Shown here piece after piece: positions 7,942-15,832 of a stretch of 64,000 nucleotides of DNA. Source of the DNA: Arthrobacter sp. MYb227 (GTDB lineage: Bacteria > Actinomycetota > Actinomycetes > Actinomycetales > Micrococcaceae); contig NZ_PCPT01000016.1 of the NCBI RefSeq assembly GCF_002975435.1, positions 1 through 64,000 on the forward strand, read 5' to 3'. Each line of letters opens with the position of its first letter. Position 1 is the stretch's first letter. The position numbers and the translations under genes were made by a program. The notes under the pieces were generated by a model. It searched no databases. It was not told where the DNA came from and was given only the letters and a program-made list of their open reading frames with translations.

Positions 7942-8567
7942 TTCTGTGTTGGTCGCACTCCGGCGCGAGCCATCGCATCGGTGTATGCAGCAACCATTTC
8001 GTCGAACCAGCCCTGCTGTTTCTCCGCCGAACCCAAGAATGCGCGGTCCGCGGTGGAGCGAACCTCGTAAATCTTGATGCCACGTTGGTTGATGACCTGC
8101 TGGCCGCCTGCCTTGATCCAGGCCTGGACCAGACGCTTGGCTTCGGTACCGTGTGCCACGATCGCCGAGGTCCGATACGCGATGCGCATTAGTTCCTTGA
8201 GCGGTCGGATACCGGCCTTAACCTGATCCGGGGTGAGCTTGGTTCCGCCATCGGGCAATTCCCACGGGAAGACATTCCATGGAATGCCATAACGTGGTTC
8301 TAGCCCGGCAGCGTCATAAACTGCCGCGAGCCGCGCTGCTGTTGGATCATCGTTGCGCAAAGACAAAAACCCCGAGGATGTTCCGGGACCCGGTGCGATT
8401 TGCAAGGAAATAACCCGAGCCTCATCCACATCGTGTATCGGATCGATCAGCGGAACCCGGGAACCAGGTTGTTGGTCCTGCAACTTGCGACATAGTGCAG
8501 TGAGTTCGGCGATGGATTCGTCCTCCACCTTGCTCAGCTGTTCTTCAAAGTATTCCGATTGGCTCAT
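7938..8567 (-). CDS. Uracil-DNA glycosylase superfamily protein
   Basis: This 209-aa protein resembles actinobacterial proteins of the UDG superfamily, which hydrolyse the glycosidic bond of uracil or other damaged bases. APGPGTSSGFLSLRND (about 58-73) occupies the place of the first catalytic loop, WNVFPWELPDGG (about 97-108) matches the conserved Trp/Asn/Pro region, and VAHGTEAK fits the late DNA-binding loop. It is first in a two-gene unit with the SDR gene, overlapping it by 4 bases. The canonical GQDPYH motif of family 1 is absent, so the substrate is uncertain; it may be a divergent or inactive family member. Confidence 0.7.
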   Translation of the reverse strand: MSQSEYFEEQLSKVEDESIAELTALCRKLQDQQPGSRVPLIDPIHDVDEARVISLQIAPGPGTSSGFLSLRNDDPTAARLAAVYDAAGLEPRYGIPWNVFPWELPDGGTKLTPDQVKAGIRPLKELMRIAYRTSAIVAHGTEAKRLVQAWIKAGGQQVINQRGIKIYEVRSTADRAFLGSAEKQQGWFDEMVAAYTDAMARAGVRPTQK

Positions 8568-8723
8568 TGTTTACCTTTCGCCCTACCCTTGAGCCTACGC
8601 CGATTGTGCCGCCGGTGCATTCGGCCGTGGACAAGTTGACGAAAGTTGGGTCATTTGGCTACCGAACATCCGCAGTTTGCCGCTTCCTTGAGTTGCCGGG
8701 GTAAGGTGCCGGATGATGGAGCC

Positions 8724-9212
8724 ATGGGTATCAATGATGAGGATTTAGTCTTCTTAGCTCGTTGTGTGGATCTTGCCGAGGAATCACTCGGGCTGGGGGA
8801 CGAGCCCTTTGGCTCAATGCTTGTGGCTGATTCTGGTGAGGTTCTGTATCGAGGACATAATGAAGTTTCATCGGGTGACACCACTGCCCACCCCGAGCTG
8901 GCAATATCTCAGTGGGCACTGAGAAATCTTTCCGCACTGGAACGTAAGAATTCCACCGTTTACACTTCCGGCGAGCACTGTCCAATGTGTGCGGCGGCTC
9001 ATGGCTGGGCGGGACTGGGCCGGATCGTTTTTGTTGCTAGTTCGCAGATGCTTGAAAGCTGGTGTGAAGCATGGGGTGCACCGGCATCCCCGGTAGCCGC
9101 GTTGCCAATCTCGCAGGTAGTTCCATCGGTACGGATAGACGGGCCGGCACCATCTCTTGTCCCACGGATTAAATCGTTGCATCATATAGCGTTTGAGCGG
9201 CAGCGTAGCTGA
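8724..9212 (+). CDS. Nucleoside/nucleobase deaminase (CMP/dCMP deaminase fold)
   Basis: A 162-aa zinc-dependent deaminase. The first motif is H56-P-E58 (AHPELAI), giving the zinc His and the proton-shuttle Glu. The second is C86-P-M-C89 (SGEHCPMC), completing the zinc site. The HPE variant and the C-terminal extension resemble bacterial guanine/cytosine-type nucleoside deaminases rather than TadA. ATG 8724 is chosen over a TTG 78 bases upstream, because it gives the normal family length and follows GGATGATGGAG. It is monocistronic. Substrate (guanine, cytosine or a nucleoside) cannot be told from the sequence. Confidence 0.82.
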   Translation: MGINDEDLVFLARCVDLAEESLGLGDEPFGSMLVADSGEVLYRGHNEVSSGDTTAHPELAISQWALRNLSALERKNSTVYTSGEHCPMCAAAHGWAGLGRIVFVASSQMLESWCEAWGAPASPVAALPISQVVPSVRIDGPAPSLVPRIKSLHHIAFERQRS

Positions 9213-9388
9213 GCATCAATGAGCAGTTAGACAATTCCTAAGCCGCGGATTTCAAGTTGAGGGCCCGACTCCGATACGTTGTCTAGTAGACCTCTTCTCT
9301 GCTTTGTTGTCTTGCATTTTCGGTTCTAATCGACGGTTATGCCAACAACGTAGGGTATCCGCGTTGAAAAGGATCCAGCGTTTCACTC

Positions 9389-10123
9389 ATGTCAGATTCC
9401 CCAGCGACACCGGCCAAGCCCAAAATTCCATGGTTTTGGATCATGCCAATTCCCGTGGCGTTACTGATCGGCGTCATTATCGGCATGCAGATCCCTACCC
9501 CCGGTGATCAAGTTGCAACACCGCCAGCGGCCACTACGCAATCAAGCGAAACCCCGGCTCAAGATCAGCCGGCGCAGAAAATCAATATTGAGCGACGCGA
9601 AGCCAGCGACCCAACGGCCGTTGGCGATATTAACGCTCCGGTCACCCTGGTGACTTATTCTGACTTCCAGTGTGGCTACTGTGCCAAGTGGGCCAATGAT
9701 TCATTGCCAACCCTCATCAAAGAGTATGTTGATACCGGAAAATTGCGCATTGAATACCGCGACATTATGTTCTTTGGTGAGAATTCACGGCAGAGCGCAG
9801 AGCTTGCGATTGCCGCAGGCAAGCAGGGTAAATACCAAGAATTCCATGACGCGGTCTTTGCAGATGGTGCTACCGCTAAGAACGCAGACTTTTCGGCCGA
9901 TGGGGTCAAGATCATTGCCAAGAGCATTGGCGTGGATCACCAGCAATTAGTCACCGACGCGGCTTCCGCAGAGACCAAGGCACTGGTGCAAAAAAACCAT
10001 GATGAGGCTACCAATCTTGGGGTTACGGGCACTCCCACATTCCTGATCAACGGTTCACCCCTGGTTGGCGCCCAACCACTTGAGGCATTTGTTCAAGTGA
10101 TTGATTCCGAGCTCGCGGGCTAA
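9389..10123 (+). CDS. Membrane-anchored DsbA/thioredoxin-fold oxidoreductase
   Basis: A 244-aa protein with a short cytoplasmic start, one membrane anchor (about 14-33), a Thr/Pro/Gln-rich linker (about 37-65) and an extracytoplasmic DsbA-like (Thioredoxin_4) domain. The active site is C95-G-Y-C98, and the cis-Pro loop GTPTF is present, so redox activity is predicted. Such proteins form, isomerise or reduce disulfides in exported proteins. The ccdA-like gene starts 18 bases downstream, which suggests an operon in which CcdA passes electrons across the membrane to this protein. The SD is distant (AAAAGGA, 15 bases away), so the start is slightly uncertain. Confidence 0.9.
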   Translation: MSDSPATPAKPKIPWFWIMPIPVALLIGVIIGMQIPTPGDQVATPPAATTQSSETPAQDQPAQKINIERREASDPTAVGDINAPVTLVTYSDFQCGYCAKWANDSLPTLIKEYVDTGKLRIEYRDIMFFGENSRQSAELAIAAGKQGKYQEFHDAVFADGATAKNADFSADGVKIIAKSIGVDHQQLVTDAASAETKALVQKNHDEATNLGVTGTPTFLINGSPLVGAQPLEAFVQVIDSELAG

Positions 10124-10141
10124 GCGAAAGAAGCCTGGATC

Positions 10142-11017
10142 ATGGAAGTTGGCTTCGCCTACGCAATCTTTGGGGGCATGCTCGGGGTTTTCAGCCCCTG
10201 TAACGCCTTGCTGCTACCAGCATTCTTTGCGAATATTGCGGCCTCCAAGGCAAAGCTGCTGAGCCTAGGAACCGTCTTTCTAGCAGGTCTGCTTGCCACC
10301 TTGGTTCCCTTGGGTCTGGGCTTGGGCTGGCTTGGTGGGACCCTAATCATTGATCGTGGTGTGCTGCTGACCAGCGCTGGTTGGGTGCTGATTATTCTTG
10401 GTGTGCTCACAGCGTTTGGCGGGGGTTTTGATATTTCTCGTGTGTTTCCGGGTAAGCGCAAGGGTAGCGTAGCCGGATCTTTGGGCGGTAGCTTCGCTCT
10501 GGGCGCTGTCTCCGGGGTAGCCGGTTTCTGCACCGGGCCGGTGCTTGGTGCAATATTGACCTTGGCGCTAACCTCGGCCAACACCTTACAAGGTGGTCTG
10601 CTGCTGGGGCTTTATGGATTGGGAATGATCATCCCCATCATGCTCATCGCGCTGCTAATTCGAAGGTCCGGGCATGGGGCTACCAAATGGATGCGAGGGC
10701 GTACCTTCAAAATTGGGCCGCTTAAACTTCACAGCACTTCGGTGCTGATGGGGTTCGTGACGGTAATTGTTGGCTGGCTCATGATCTTCACCAACGGCAT
10801 GGCGTCCATCCCGGAGCTGCTGCCTTCCGCAATGATCTTGTGGTTTGAAAACTTGGGACGCACGCTGGACGCCATGGTTCCCCCGTGGGTCTGGACCCTT
10901 CTTGTGGGTATTCTTTTACTCTTCTTCTGGCTCCGTGCGGCTATCCGCCGCACAACGGCAGAAGTTACAACGAAGGCCAGCGAGGCCACGGTTGACGAGT
11001 CCGCCGAAACTAATTAA
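10142..11017 (+). CDS. ccdA: CcdA/DsbD-type transmembrane thiol-disulfide carrier
   Basis: A 291-aa polytopic protein of the CcdA family. It takes electrons from cytoplasmic thioredoxin to extracytoplasmic thiol proteins. The conserved cysteines sit in FSPC20N and GFC130TGP, and six or more hydrophobic segments surround them. The C-terminus (IRRTTAEVTTKASEATVDES) is soluble and acidic. It directly follows the DsbA-like gene. No cytochrome c biogenesis genes (resB, resC) are in the window, so a general thiol-relay role is more likely here than haem attachment, though those genes may be elsewhere. Confidence 0.88.
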   Translation: MEVGFAYAIFGGMLGVFSPCNALLLPAFFANIAASKAKLLSLGTVFLAGLLATLVPLGLGLGWLGGTLIIDRGVLLTSAGWVLIILGVLTAFGGGFDISRVFPGKRKGSVAGSLGGSFALGAVSGVAGFCTGPVLGAILTLALTSANTLQGGLLLGLYGLGMIIPIMLIALLIRRSGHGATKWMRGRTFKIGPLKLHSTSVLMGFVTVIVGWLMIFTNGMASIPELLPSAMILWFENLGRTLDAMVPPWVWTLLVGILLLFFWLRAAIRRTTAEVTTKASEATVDESAETN

Positions 11018-11085
11018 TGACCTCAGTTGCGCTGGATGGGGCACTTCCCCGGTGTCTTCAGGCACGGACTGCTAAGCTAGATCAT

Positions 11086-11099
11086 CGAATCTATGTTCT
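11086..11099. promoter_or_regulatory. Candidate LexA (SOS) box of umuDC
   Basis: CGAATCTATGTTCT closely resembles the actinobacterial/Gram-positive LexA box (CGAACNNNNGTTCG type): the CGAA half and the GTTC half are intact with the right spacing. It lies 15 bases before the umuD start and just before the GGGAGGG ribosome-binding site, where LexA would block transcription. SOS control of umuDC is well established in other bacteria. Confidence 0.65.
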
Positions 11100-11114
11100 A
11101 GGGAGGGTCTTTAG

Positions 11115-11537
11115 ATGTTTGGAAACAATACCCCTAAACCTCCCGCGCCGACAGCCGATTCGCAAGGCCCTGTGGGTGCCGTTGAAGCTATGGGATTCCC
11201 TTCCCCGGCACGGGATTACTACACCGGTGGAATCGATCTGAACCGACTGCTCATTCACGATCGCACCTCAACATTTCTGATGCGCGTCTCGGGTCATTCA
11301 ATGGCAGCATCGGGCATTGCTCATGGGGATGAGGTAATTGTTGATCGGGCGCTAACCCCTAAAGACGGCTCGGTGGTTATTGCCGTACTCGACGGTGAGC
11401 TCGTGATTCGAAGGCTTGTGGCCCATCACGGCACCATGGTGTTGTGTAGTGATGAGCAGGCACCCGAGCACGCGGGGGTAATCACCGAGGAAACCAGCAT
11501 CTGGGGTGTCGTGACCAGGTGCTTGCATCATGTCTGA
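11115..11537 (+). CDS. umuD: UmuD-like S24 (LexA-family) protein lacking the catalytic lysine
   Basis: A 140-aa homologue of UmuD, the accessory subunit of DNA polymerase V. In E. coli, RecA stimulates self-cleavage at Cys24-Gly25 through Ser60 and Lys97. Here GFPSPA (27-32) marks the cleavage region, the scissile pair would be M26-G27, and the nucleophile is S62 (SGHSM). The segment equivalent to DGEFTVKKL reads DGELVIRRL, so the catalytic Lys is Arg99 and a second Arg follows (codons CGA AGG). Self-cleavage is therefore doubtful. It overlaps umuC by 8 bases and has a strong GGGAGGG ribosome-binding site and an upstream LexA-like box. Confidence 0.88.
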   Translation: MFGNNTPKPPAPTADSQGPVGAVEAMGFPSPARDYYTGGIDLNRLLIHDRTSTFLMRVSGHSMAASGIAHGDEVIVDRALTPKDGSVVIAVLDGELVIRRLVAHHGTMVLCSDEQAPEHAGVITEETSIWGVVTRCLHHV

Positions 11538-12831
11538 AACCCGTAACGCACGTATGAGTCTTGAGCGCATTGCACTGATCGATGTGAATAACTTCTATGT
11601 TTCGTGCGAACGCGTCTTTGATCCATCACTTAAAGATCGCCCGGTCGTGGTGCTTTCCAACAATGATGGCTGTGTCGTCGCACGTTCGCAGGAGGCCAAG
11701 GACCTGGGTATCACCACCGGTGCTCCCTTCTTCCAAGTTAAACAATTCATGCGCAGCCACGGCATGGAGGTGCGCTCGAGTAATTACGAACTCTACGGAG
11801 ACATGAGTGCCCGCGTCATGGAGGTGCTTGGGCGGTTTGGAACCTGGCAAGAGGTCTACTCAATCGACGAATCATTTCTCGGCGTACAAGGAAACATGAA
11901 TGACCTAGGCGAACTGGCCACCCATATTCGCGCAACGCTGGCGCGAAGTGTCGGTGTGCCAGTATGCGTGGGCATCGCACCGACCAAGACGCTGGCTAAA
12001 TTCGCAAACCATGTTGCCAAACGCAATACCCACCTTAACGGTGTGTGCTCGCTAGATTCCATGGATCCAGAAATTATCGACAGCATCCAAGCAAGGGTGC
12101 CGGTCACCGATCTATGGGGAGTGGGAAGCAAAACAGGTTCCAAACTTGCTGGCCTAGGCATCACCAGCATTGCGGATCTCAAACGAGCCGATATCACCGA
12201 AATCCGCAAAAAATTCTCTGTAGTCCTGCAGCGAACGGTTCTTGAACTCAACGAAACCCCATGCATCGCTCAAGCTGAGGAACGCGCCGATAAGCAACAG
12301 ATCATGTACTCCCGGTCGTTCTCCTCCCCGGTAACCACCCTAGAATCCATGCTTGAGGTCATGTCCGTTTACTCGCAACGTGGTGCCGCCCGGCTCATGA
12401 GCGACGGACTCTGGGCAACACTGCTGAGCGTTACCGCGGGCACCAGCCGCTTTGCCACAGGAGATTCGTCATTCCCCTCGGTGACTATCAAATTACCGCG
12501 CCCCACCCAAGATCCCATTCTGCTAAGCCGGCTGGCCACCGAGGCCATGCGTGAAATCATGAGCCCGGGGCTTTCTTATGTTCGCGGAGGCGTGATCCTT
12601 TCCGGATTGCAACCAGACCCGGGACAGGAAGCTTTTGGAATCTTTGAAGAAGAAAACTGCCAAAAGCATGTCGGAAATGTACTGGGTGCTGTCAAGGCAA
12701 AATTCGGTGATAAAGCCATTGGTTTGGGCTCGGGCGGATTTGCAATCGAACCAACATGGTCGATGAAACGCGAATATTCATCACCAAAGTTCACTACAGA
12801 TTGGTCGGAACTACCTGTGGTGCGCGCCTAA
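11530..12831 (+). CDS. umuC: UmuC, Y-family translesion DNA polymerase
   Basis: A 433-aa Y-family polymerase that copies past damaged bases. Catalytic acidic residues are visible: D18 in [11 protein letters not shown], and D113/E114 in [18 protein letters not shown] and the helix-hairpin-helix segment [15 protein letters not shown] match the UmuC subfamily rather than DinB. Length is normal (E. coli 422 aa). Its start overlaps the end of umuD (ATGTCTGA), so the two are co-translated. Its last 4 bases overlap the convergent unknown gene. SOS induction through the box at 11086 is expected. Confidence 0.94.
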   Translation: MSETRNARMSLERIALIDVNNFYVSCERVFDPSLKDRPVVVLSNNDGCVVARSQEAKDLGITTGAPFFQVKQFMRSHGMEVRSSNYELYGDMSARVMEVLGRFGTWQEVYSIDESFLGVQGNMNDLGELATHIRATLARSVGVPVCVGIAPTKTLAKFANHVAKRNTHLNGVCSLDSMDPEIIDSIQARVPVTDLWGVGSKTGSKLAGLGITSIADLKRADITEIRKKFSVVLQRTVLELNETPCIAQAEERADKQQIMYSRSFSSPVTTLESMLEVMSVYSQRGAARLMSDGLWATLLSVTAGTSRFATGDSSFPSVTIKLPRPTQDPILLSRLATEAMREIMSPGLSYVRGGVILSGLQPDPGQEAFGIFEEENCQKHVGNVLGAVKAKFGDKAIGLGSGGFAIEPTWSMKREYSSPKFTTDWSELPVVRA

Positions 12832-13268
12832 TCCTCACGCTCATGAACCGAGCGACAAATTTCTTCCGGGCACCCTTGCCAAGTCTTAGAAAAATAAGCA
12901 ACGATTTCAAGGCCTCGCTCGTACCTGTATTTCGGAGCCAAATTGCCAGTCACTACGCTCGCCGAAGTGCGAATCCCCATCATGAAGAACTCGCACACTG
13001 CAACGTAATTCCATAGATCCATTGCAGTATCGATGACTTCGTCGTGGGTCATCCACTCGGGATCGCTGACGATTTGAGCCGCGAAGTATTCAATGGTGTC
13101 GCGGTCCAACACATGGTGTTTTCCGCAGTCGCACCATTCGATTCCACGGCTGGGCATCAGCCATACATTCGGCGACATACCTGGAATACCAAGTTCAGAA
13201 AAAGGTGATCGAACGCCAAAGCATGGAGCCATTTCCGCGATAACTGTAAAATCTGAGTGTTGGTGCAT
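12828..13268 (-). CDS. Unknown 146-aa cytoplasmic protein
   Basis: I do not recognise this protein. It has no signal peptide or membrane segment. A C46-x-C48-x2-H51-H52 cluster (EWCDCGKHH) might bind a metal. The rest is mixed alpha/beta with several aromatic residues ([23 protein letters not shown]). It converges on umuC with a 4-base overlap. Coding is supported by length, by the absence of a better overlapping frame, and by non-random composition. It could be a damage-inducible accessory, but nothing in the sequence shows that. Confidence 0.6.
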   Translation of the reverse strand: MHQHSDFTVIAEMAPCFGVRSPFSELGIPGMSPNVWLMPSRGIEWCDCGKHHVLDRDTIEYFAAQIVSDPEWMTHDEVIDTAMDLWNYVAVCEFFMMGIRTSASVVTGNLAPKYRYERGLEIVAYFSKTWQGCPEEICRSVHERED

Positions 13269-13437
13269 TTGGCCAGACCTTCCTTCGCCTTAGACCTAGG
13301 GTAGCGGCACTAACCGACGCTATGCACCAGCAACGGCTCACGGACAATCGCTGGGCCTTCAAAGATGCAAACACCACACATTTGCCAGTATCGAGCACGT
13401 TGGAAGAATCATTGAATTATTCTGTGGGATGGGAATC

Positions 13438-14718
13438 ATGAAGAACACGGGTAAGAAAAGGGCGCTCACGTCAATTTTTTTCATTTGGTTGGTGGTTCCG
13501 TGCCTAGCACTTGCTGGATGTAGCGCGGAGCAGGGCGCTGCCCCCATGGAAAGCTCAGGAACTGGTCAAAGCACCCTACCTAGCGCATCAAGTTCGCCAA
13601 CTTCGAACACCCCAATTCCCCAGCCCTCGGCGACAAGCCCTTCGCTAAAGAGCACTCCACCATCACCAACTACCAGCCCAGAAACCTCCTCCGCGCAACA
13701 GCTAGTTGCCAAGCTCAGCAACGAAGAAAAAATCGGTCAGATTCTCATGGCAGGAATCCCCGCCACCGGAGCCAGCACACAAGATCGAGCAAATATTAGC
13801 GAGAATTCTCTGGGTAATGTGTTCCTCAAGGGACGTAGCAACGCGGGTGTTACCGCAACCAAAGCCGTTGTTCAGCGCGCCACCCAGGCAGTCGAAGAAG
13901 GGCAAAGCCAAGGAATTGTGCCGTGGGTTTCTACCGACCAAGAAGGTGGGCTGGTGCAAGTTCTTAAGGGCAATGGATTTTCGCGTATACCTTCGGGGAA
14001 GATCCAAGGCTCATGGAGCGCACAGCTTCTCGAACAAAACGCCATGAGTTGGGCCCGTGAGCTCAGCAAAGCCGGAATCAACGTCAATCTTGCACCTGTT
14101 GCTGACACCGTACCTAGTGCCAAATTTGCGCCCTCAAATGCGCCCATTGGTTACTTTGGCAGAGAATTTGCTTTCACCCCACAGGCAGTTACCGAGTCCG
14201 TGCGTGCATTTTCCCATGGGATGAGAAAGGCTGGGGTCGCGCCTGTGGTGAAGCATTTCCCGGGGCTTGGGAGAATGACTAAAAATACCGATGTTGCCAA
14301 GAACGTCACCGACACCCAGACCACTCGCAACGATTCATACCTTGAACCATTCAAAGCAGCAGTAGCCGATGGAAACGACTGGGTGATGGTTTCAAACGCG
14401 TATTATTCAAAGATTGATCCGGCAAATATTGCCCCATTCTCCTCAACGATCATGCGCGGGATGTTGCGCGAAGATCTTGGATTTACTGGCATGATCATCT
14501 CCGATGATGTATGCGATGCTGCCCAGCTTTCACCGTGGAGCCTCGCCACGCGAGCCACCCGATTTTTTGAAGCCGGCGGCACCGTGTTGCTCTGTGTCGA
14601 ATCCTCAAAGACGGTGATCATGGCCAAAGCGCTAAACGCCAAGGCTGCTCAAGACCCAGCGTTTGCGAAGCTGATTGATGCTGCGGCCCTGAAAGTCCTT
14701 GAAGCCAAGCTTGACTAG
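13438..14718 (+). CDS. Secreted GH3-family lipoprotein (beta-N-acetylhexosaminidase-like)
   Basis: A 426-aa lipoprotein. The signal peptide ends in the lipobox LAGC28. A Ser/Thr/Pro-rich linker (about 30-85) leads to a glycoside hydrolase family 3 N-terminal domain. KHFPGLGRMTKNTD is the acid/base-loop region and MIISDDVCDAA holds the conserved nucleophile Asp. The His of the KHFPGHG...DSH dyad of classical NagZ is replaced, as in actinobacterial LpqI-type enzymes. It probably acts on muropeptide-derived N-acetylglucosamine at the cell surface. ATG 13438 is preferred to ATG 13429, since it gives a standard signal peptide and follows GGGATGGGA. Exact substrate unknown. Confidence 0.85.
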   Translation: MKNTGKKRALTSIFFIWLVVPCLALAGCSAEQGAAPMESSGTGQSTLPSASSSPTSNTPIPQPSATSPSLKSTPPSPTTSPETSSAQQLVAKLSNEEKIGQILMAGIPATGASTQDRANISENSLGNVFLKGRSNAGVTATKAVVQRATQAVEEGQSQGIVPWVSTDQEGGLVQVLKGNGFSRIPSGKIQGSWSAQLLEQNAMSWARELSKAGINVNLAPVADTVPSAKFAPSNAPIGYFGREFAFTPQAVTESVRAFSHGMRKAGVAPVVKHFPGLGRMTKNTDVAKNVTDTQTTRNDSYLEPFKAAVADGNDWVMVSNAYYSKIDPANIAPFSSTIMRGMLREDLGFTGMIISDDVCDAAQLSPWSLATRATRFFEAGGTVLLCVESSKTVIMAKALNAKAAQDPAFAKLIDAAALKVLEAKLD

Positions 14719-14725
14719 ATAATTT

Positions 14726-15669
14726 CTATGTCGAGCTGGCTGATTGTTGCTTGTCGGTAACTAGCCAATCCATGAGCATTTTCTCGGGGGAGAACGGTTC
14801 CATCGTTGAGCAGATGATCGCTGCGCAAAGGCTGGAATCAAGAACCGAGAAAACAGAGCCACAATATTCCGGGCCCGACCACCCCTGACACCAAAATCCC
14901 AGCCTGCGGTCGATCACGACCCCGACCCCGTACGCCGGGTGAACCGACGGAGCTGGTGCGGCTGCTAGAACAGTGGTAAAAATTCTTTGGTTGCTTCTTC
15001 GAAGAACAGTGGGGCCCACACACTCCGATCTCCAAACATGGACTGCACGAAACGCAAGAGATCGGCGGGCGTCGAATATGCGGCCCCGGCCGGGCCGGTA
15101 CACAACGTTGAATAACCGGTGGGGGCAAGGACGTCTCAAGTTCCGGATTTCGAGTTTCACGCATATCGGCAGGTTCAAAGACTTTTCGGTGCAAATATGG
15201 GGATCGCGACATCCCGGAGAGTTCTTCAAGCATTGAACCCAAATACCAAAATCCGGTGTTGCTGTATTCGAAGCTGCCGGGTGTGACTCGGGTGCTTGCT
15301 GCCACGATCTCTTCCCGTTCCCCAGGGGGGAATCGGGGTCATGCTGCACCGCGTGGAGGTACGCGGGGTTTGTTATGTAGTTTCCCAACTCTGCCGTGTG
15401 GCGGAGTACCTGCCCGATGCTACAACCGGAAGGTGCGCCGGGAAGCAGCGCGGCGAGTGAGTCTTTAAGTGCCAAGAGTCCGGCGTCGCGAGCGCGCAAT
15501 ACCCCCCCCCTACGGCAATGAACAACTTGGTGATGCTGTAGACGGGTAATGGTTCGGTGGGACCACGGGCAATAATCTCACCCTTCGATAATGCGGGATC
15601 CCTGAAAGCAGCAATGGAATCGGCAGGAAGTGCGGTGAGTGGCCTGGCCAAGACGTATCTGGTCTCCAT
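14726..15669 (-). pseudogene. Frameshifted class C beta-lactamase-like serine hydrolase
   Basis: Pieces of one serine beta-lactamase/DD-peptidase-fold protein lie in all three minus-strand frames. The start frame (from 15669) has SITK, the SxxK nucleophile motif. A C9 tract at 15502-15510 then shifts the frame to RARDAGLLALKDSLAALLPG. Another shift at the G6 tract (about 15326-15331) moves to the frame with EYSNTGFWYLG (YxN motif). A third frame carries STPADLLRFVQSMFGD and ends in TAG near 14970. The final part (GVGVVIDRRLGFW ... EKMLMDWLV) is back in the second frame. At least four shifts are needed, so no full protein is made. The first two fall in homopolymers. Confidence 0.85.
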
Positions 15670-15736
15670 GGCTTCTAGCGTACGAGGGCGAGTGAACTAC
15701 TTGGTGGAAAACATCATGTCTCAAACAGAAGTGGGG

Positions 15737-15773
15737 GTGGTGTTATCGGCGAATGTTTCGTCGGTAACACCAC
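15737..15773. terminator. Hairpin downstream of the subtilase gene
   Basis: GTGGTGTTA (15737-15745) pairs with TAACACCAC (15765-15773), extended inward by a TCG/CGG pairing with one G-T pair. It lies between the convergently decayed region and the minus-strand subtilase, and may terminate the latter. There is no T tract. Confidence 0.4.
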
Positions 15774-15832
15774 ACCCACGGTGTGCTCTATACGGAACTG
15801 GCCGGCTAGAGGGTAAGGAGTGCGGCTAGAGA

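Noticed and set aside
14726-15499. A 257-codon minus-strand open frame that could be taken for a complete gene
   Set aside because: It starts in the middle of a beta-lactamase-like sequence and switches between true and out-of-frame segments; the catalytic motifs lie in other frames. It is part of a pseudogene.
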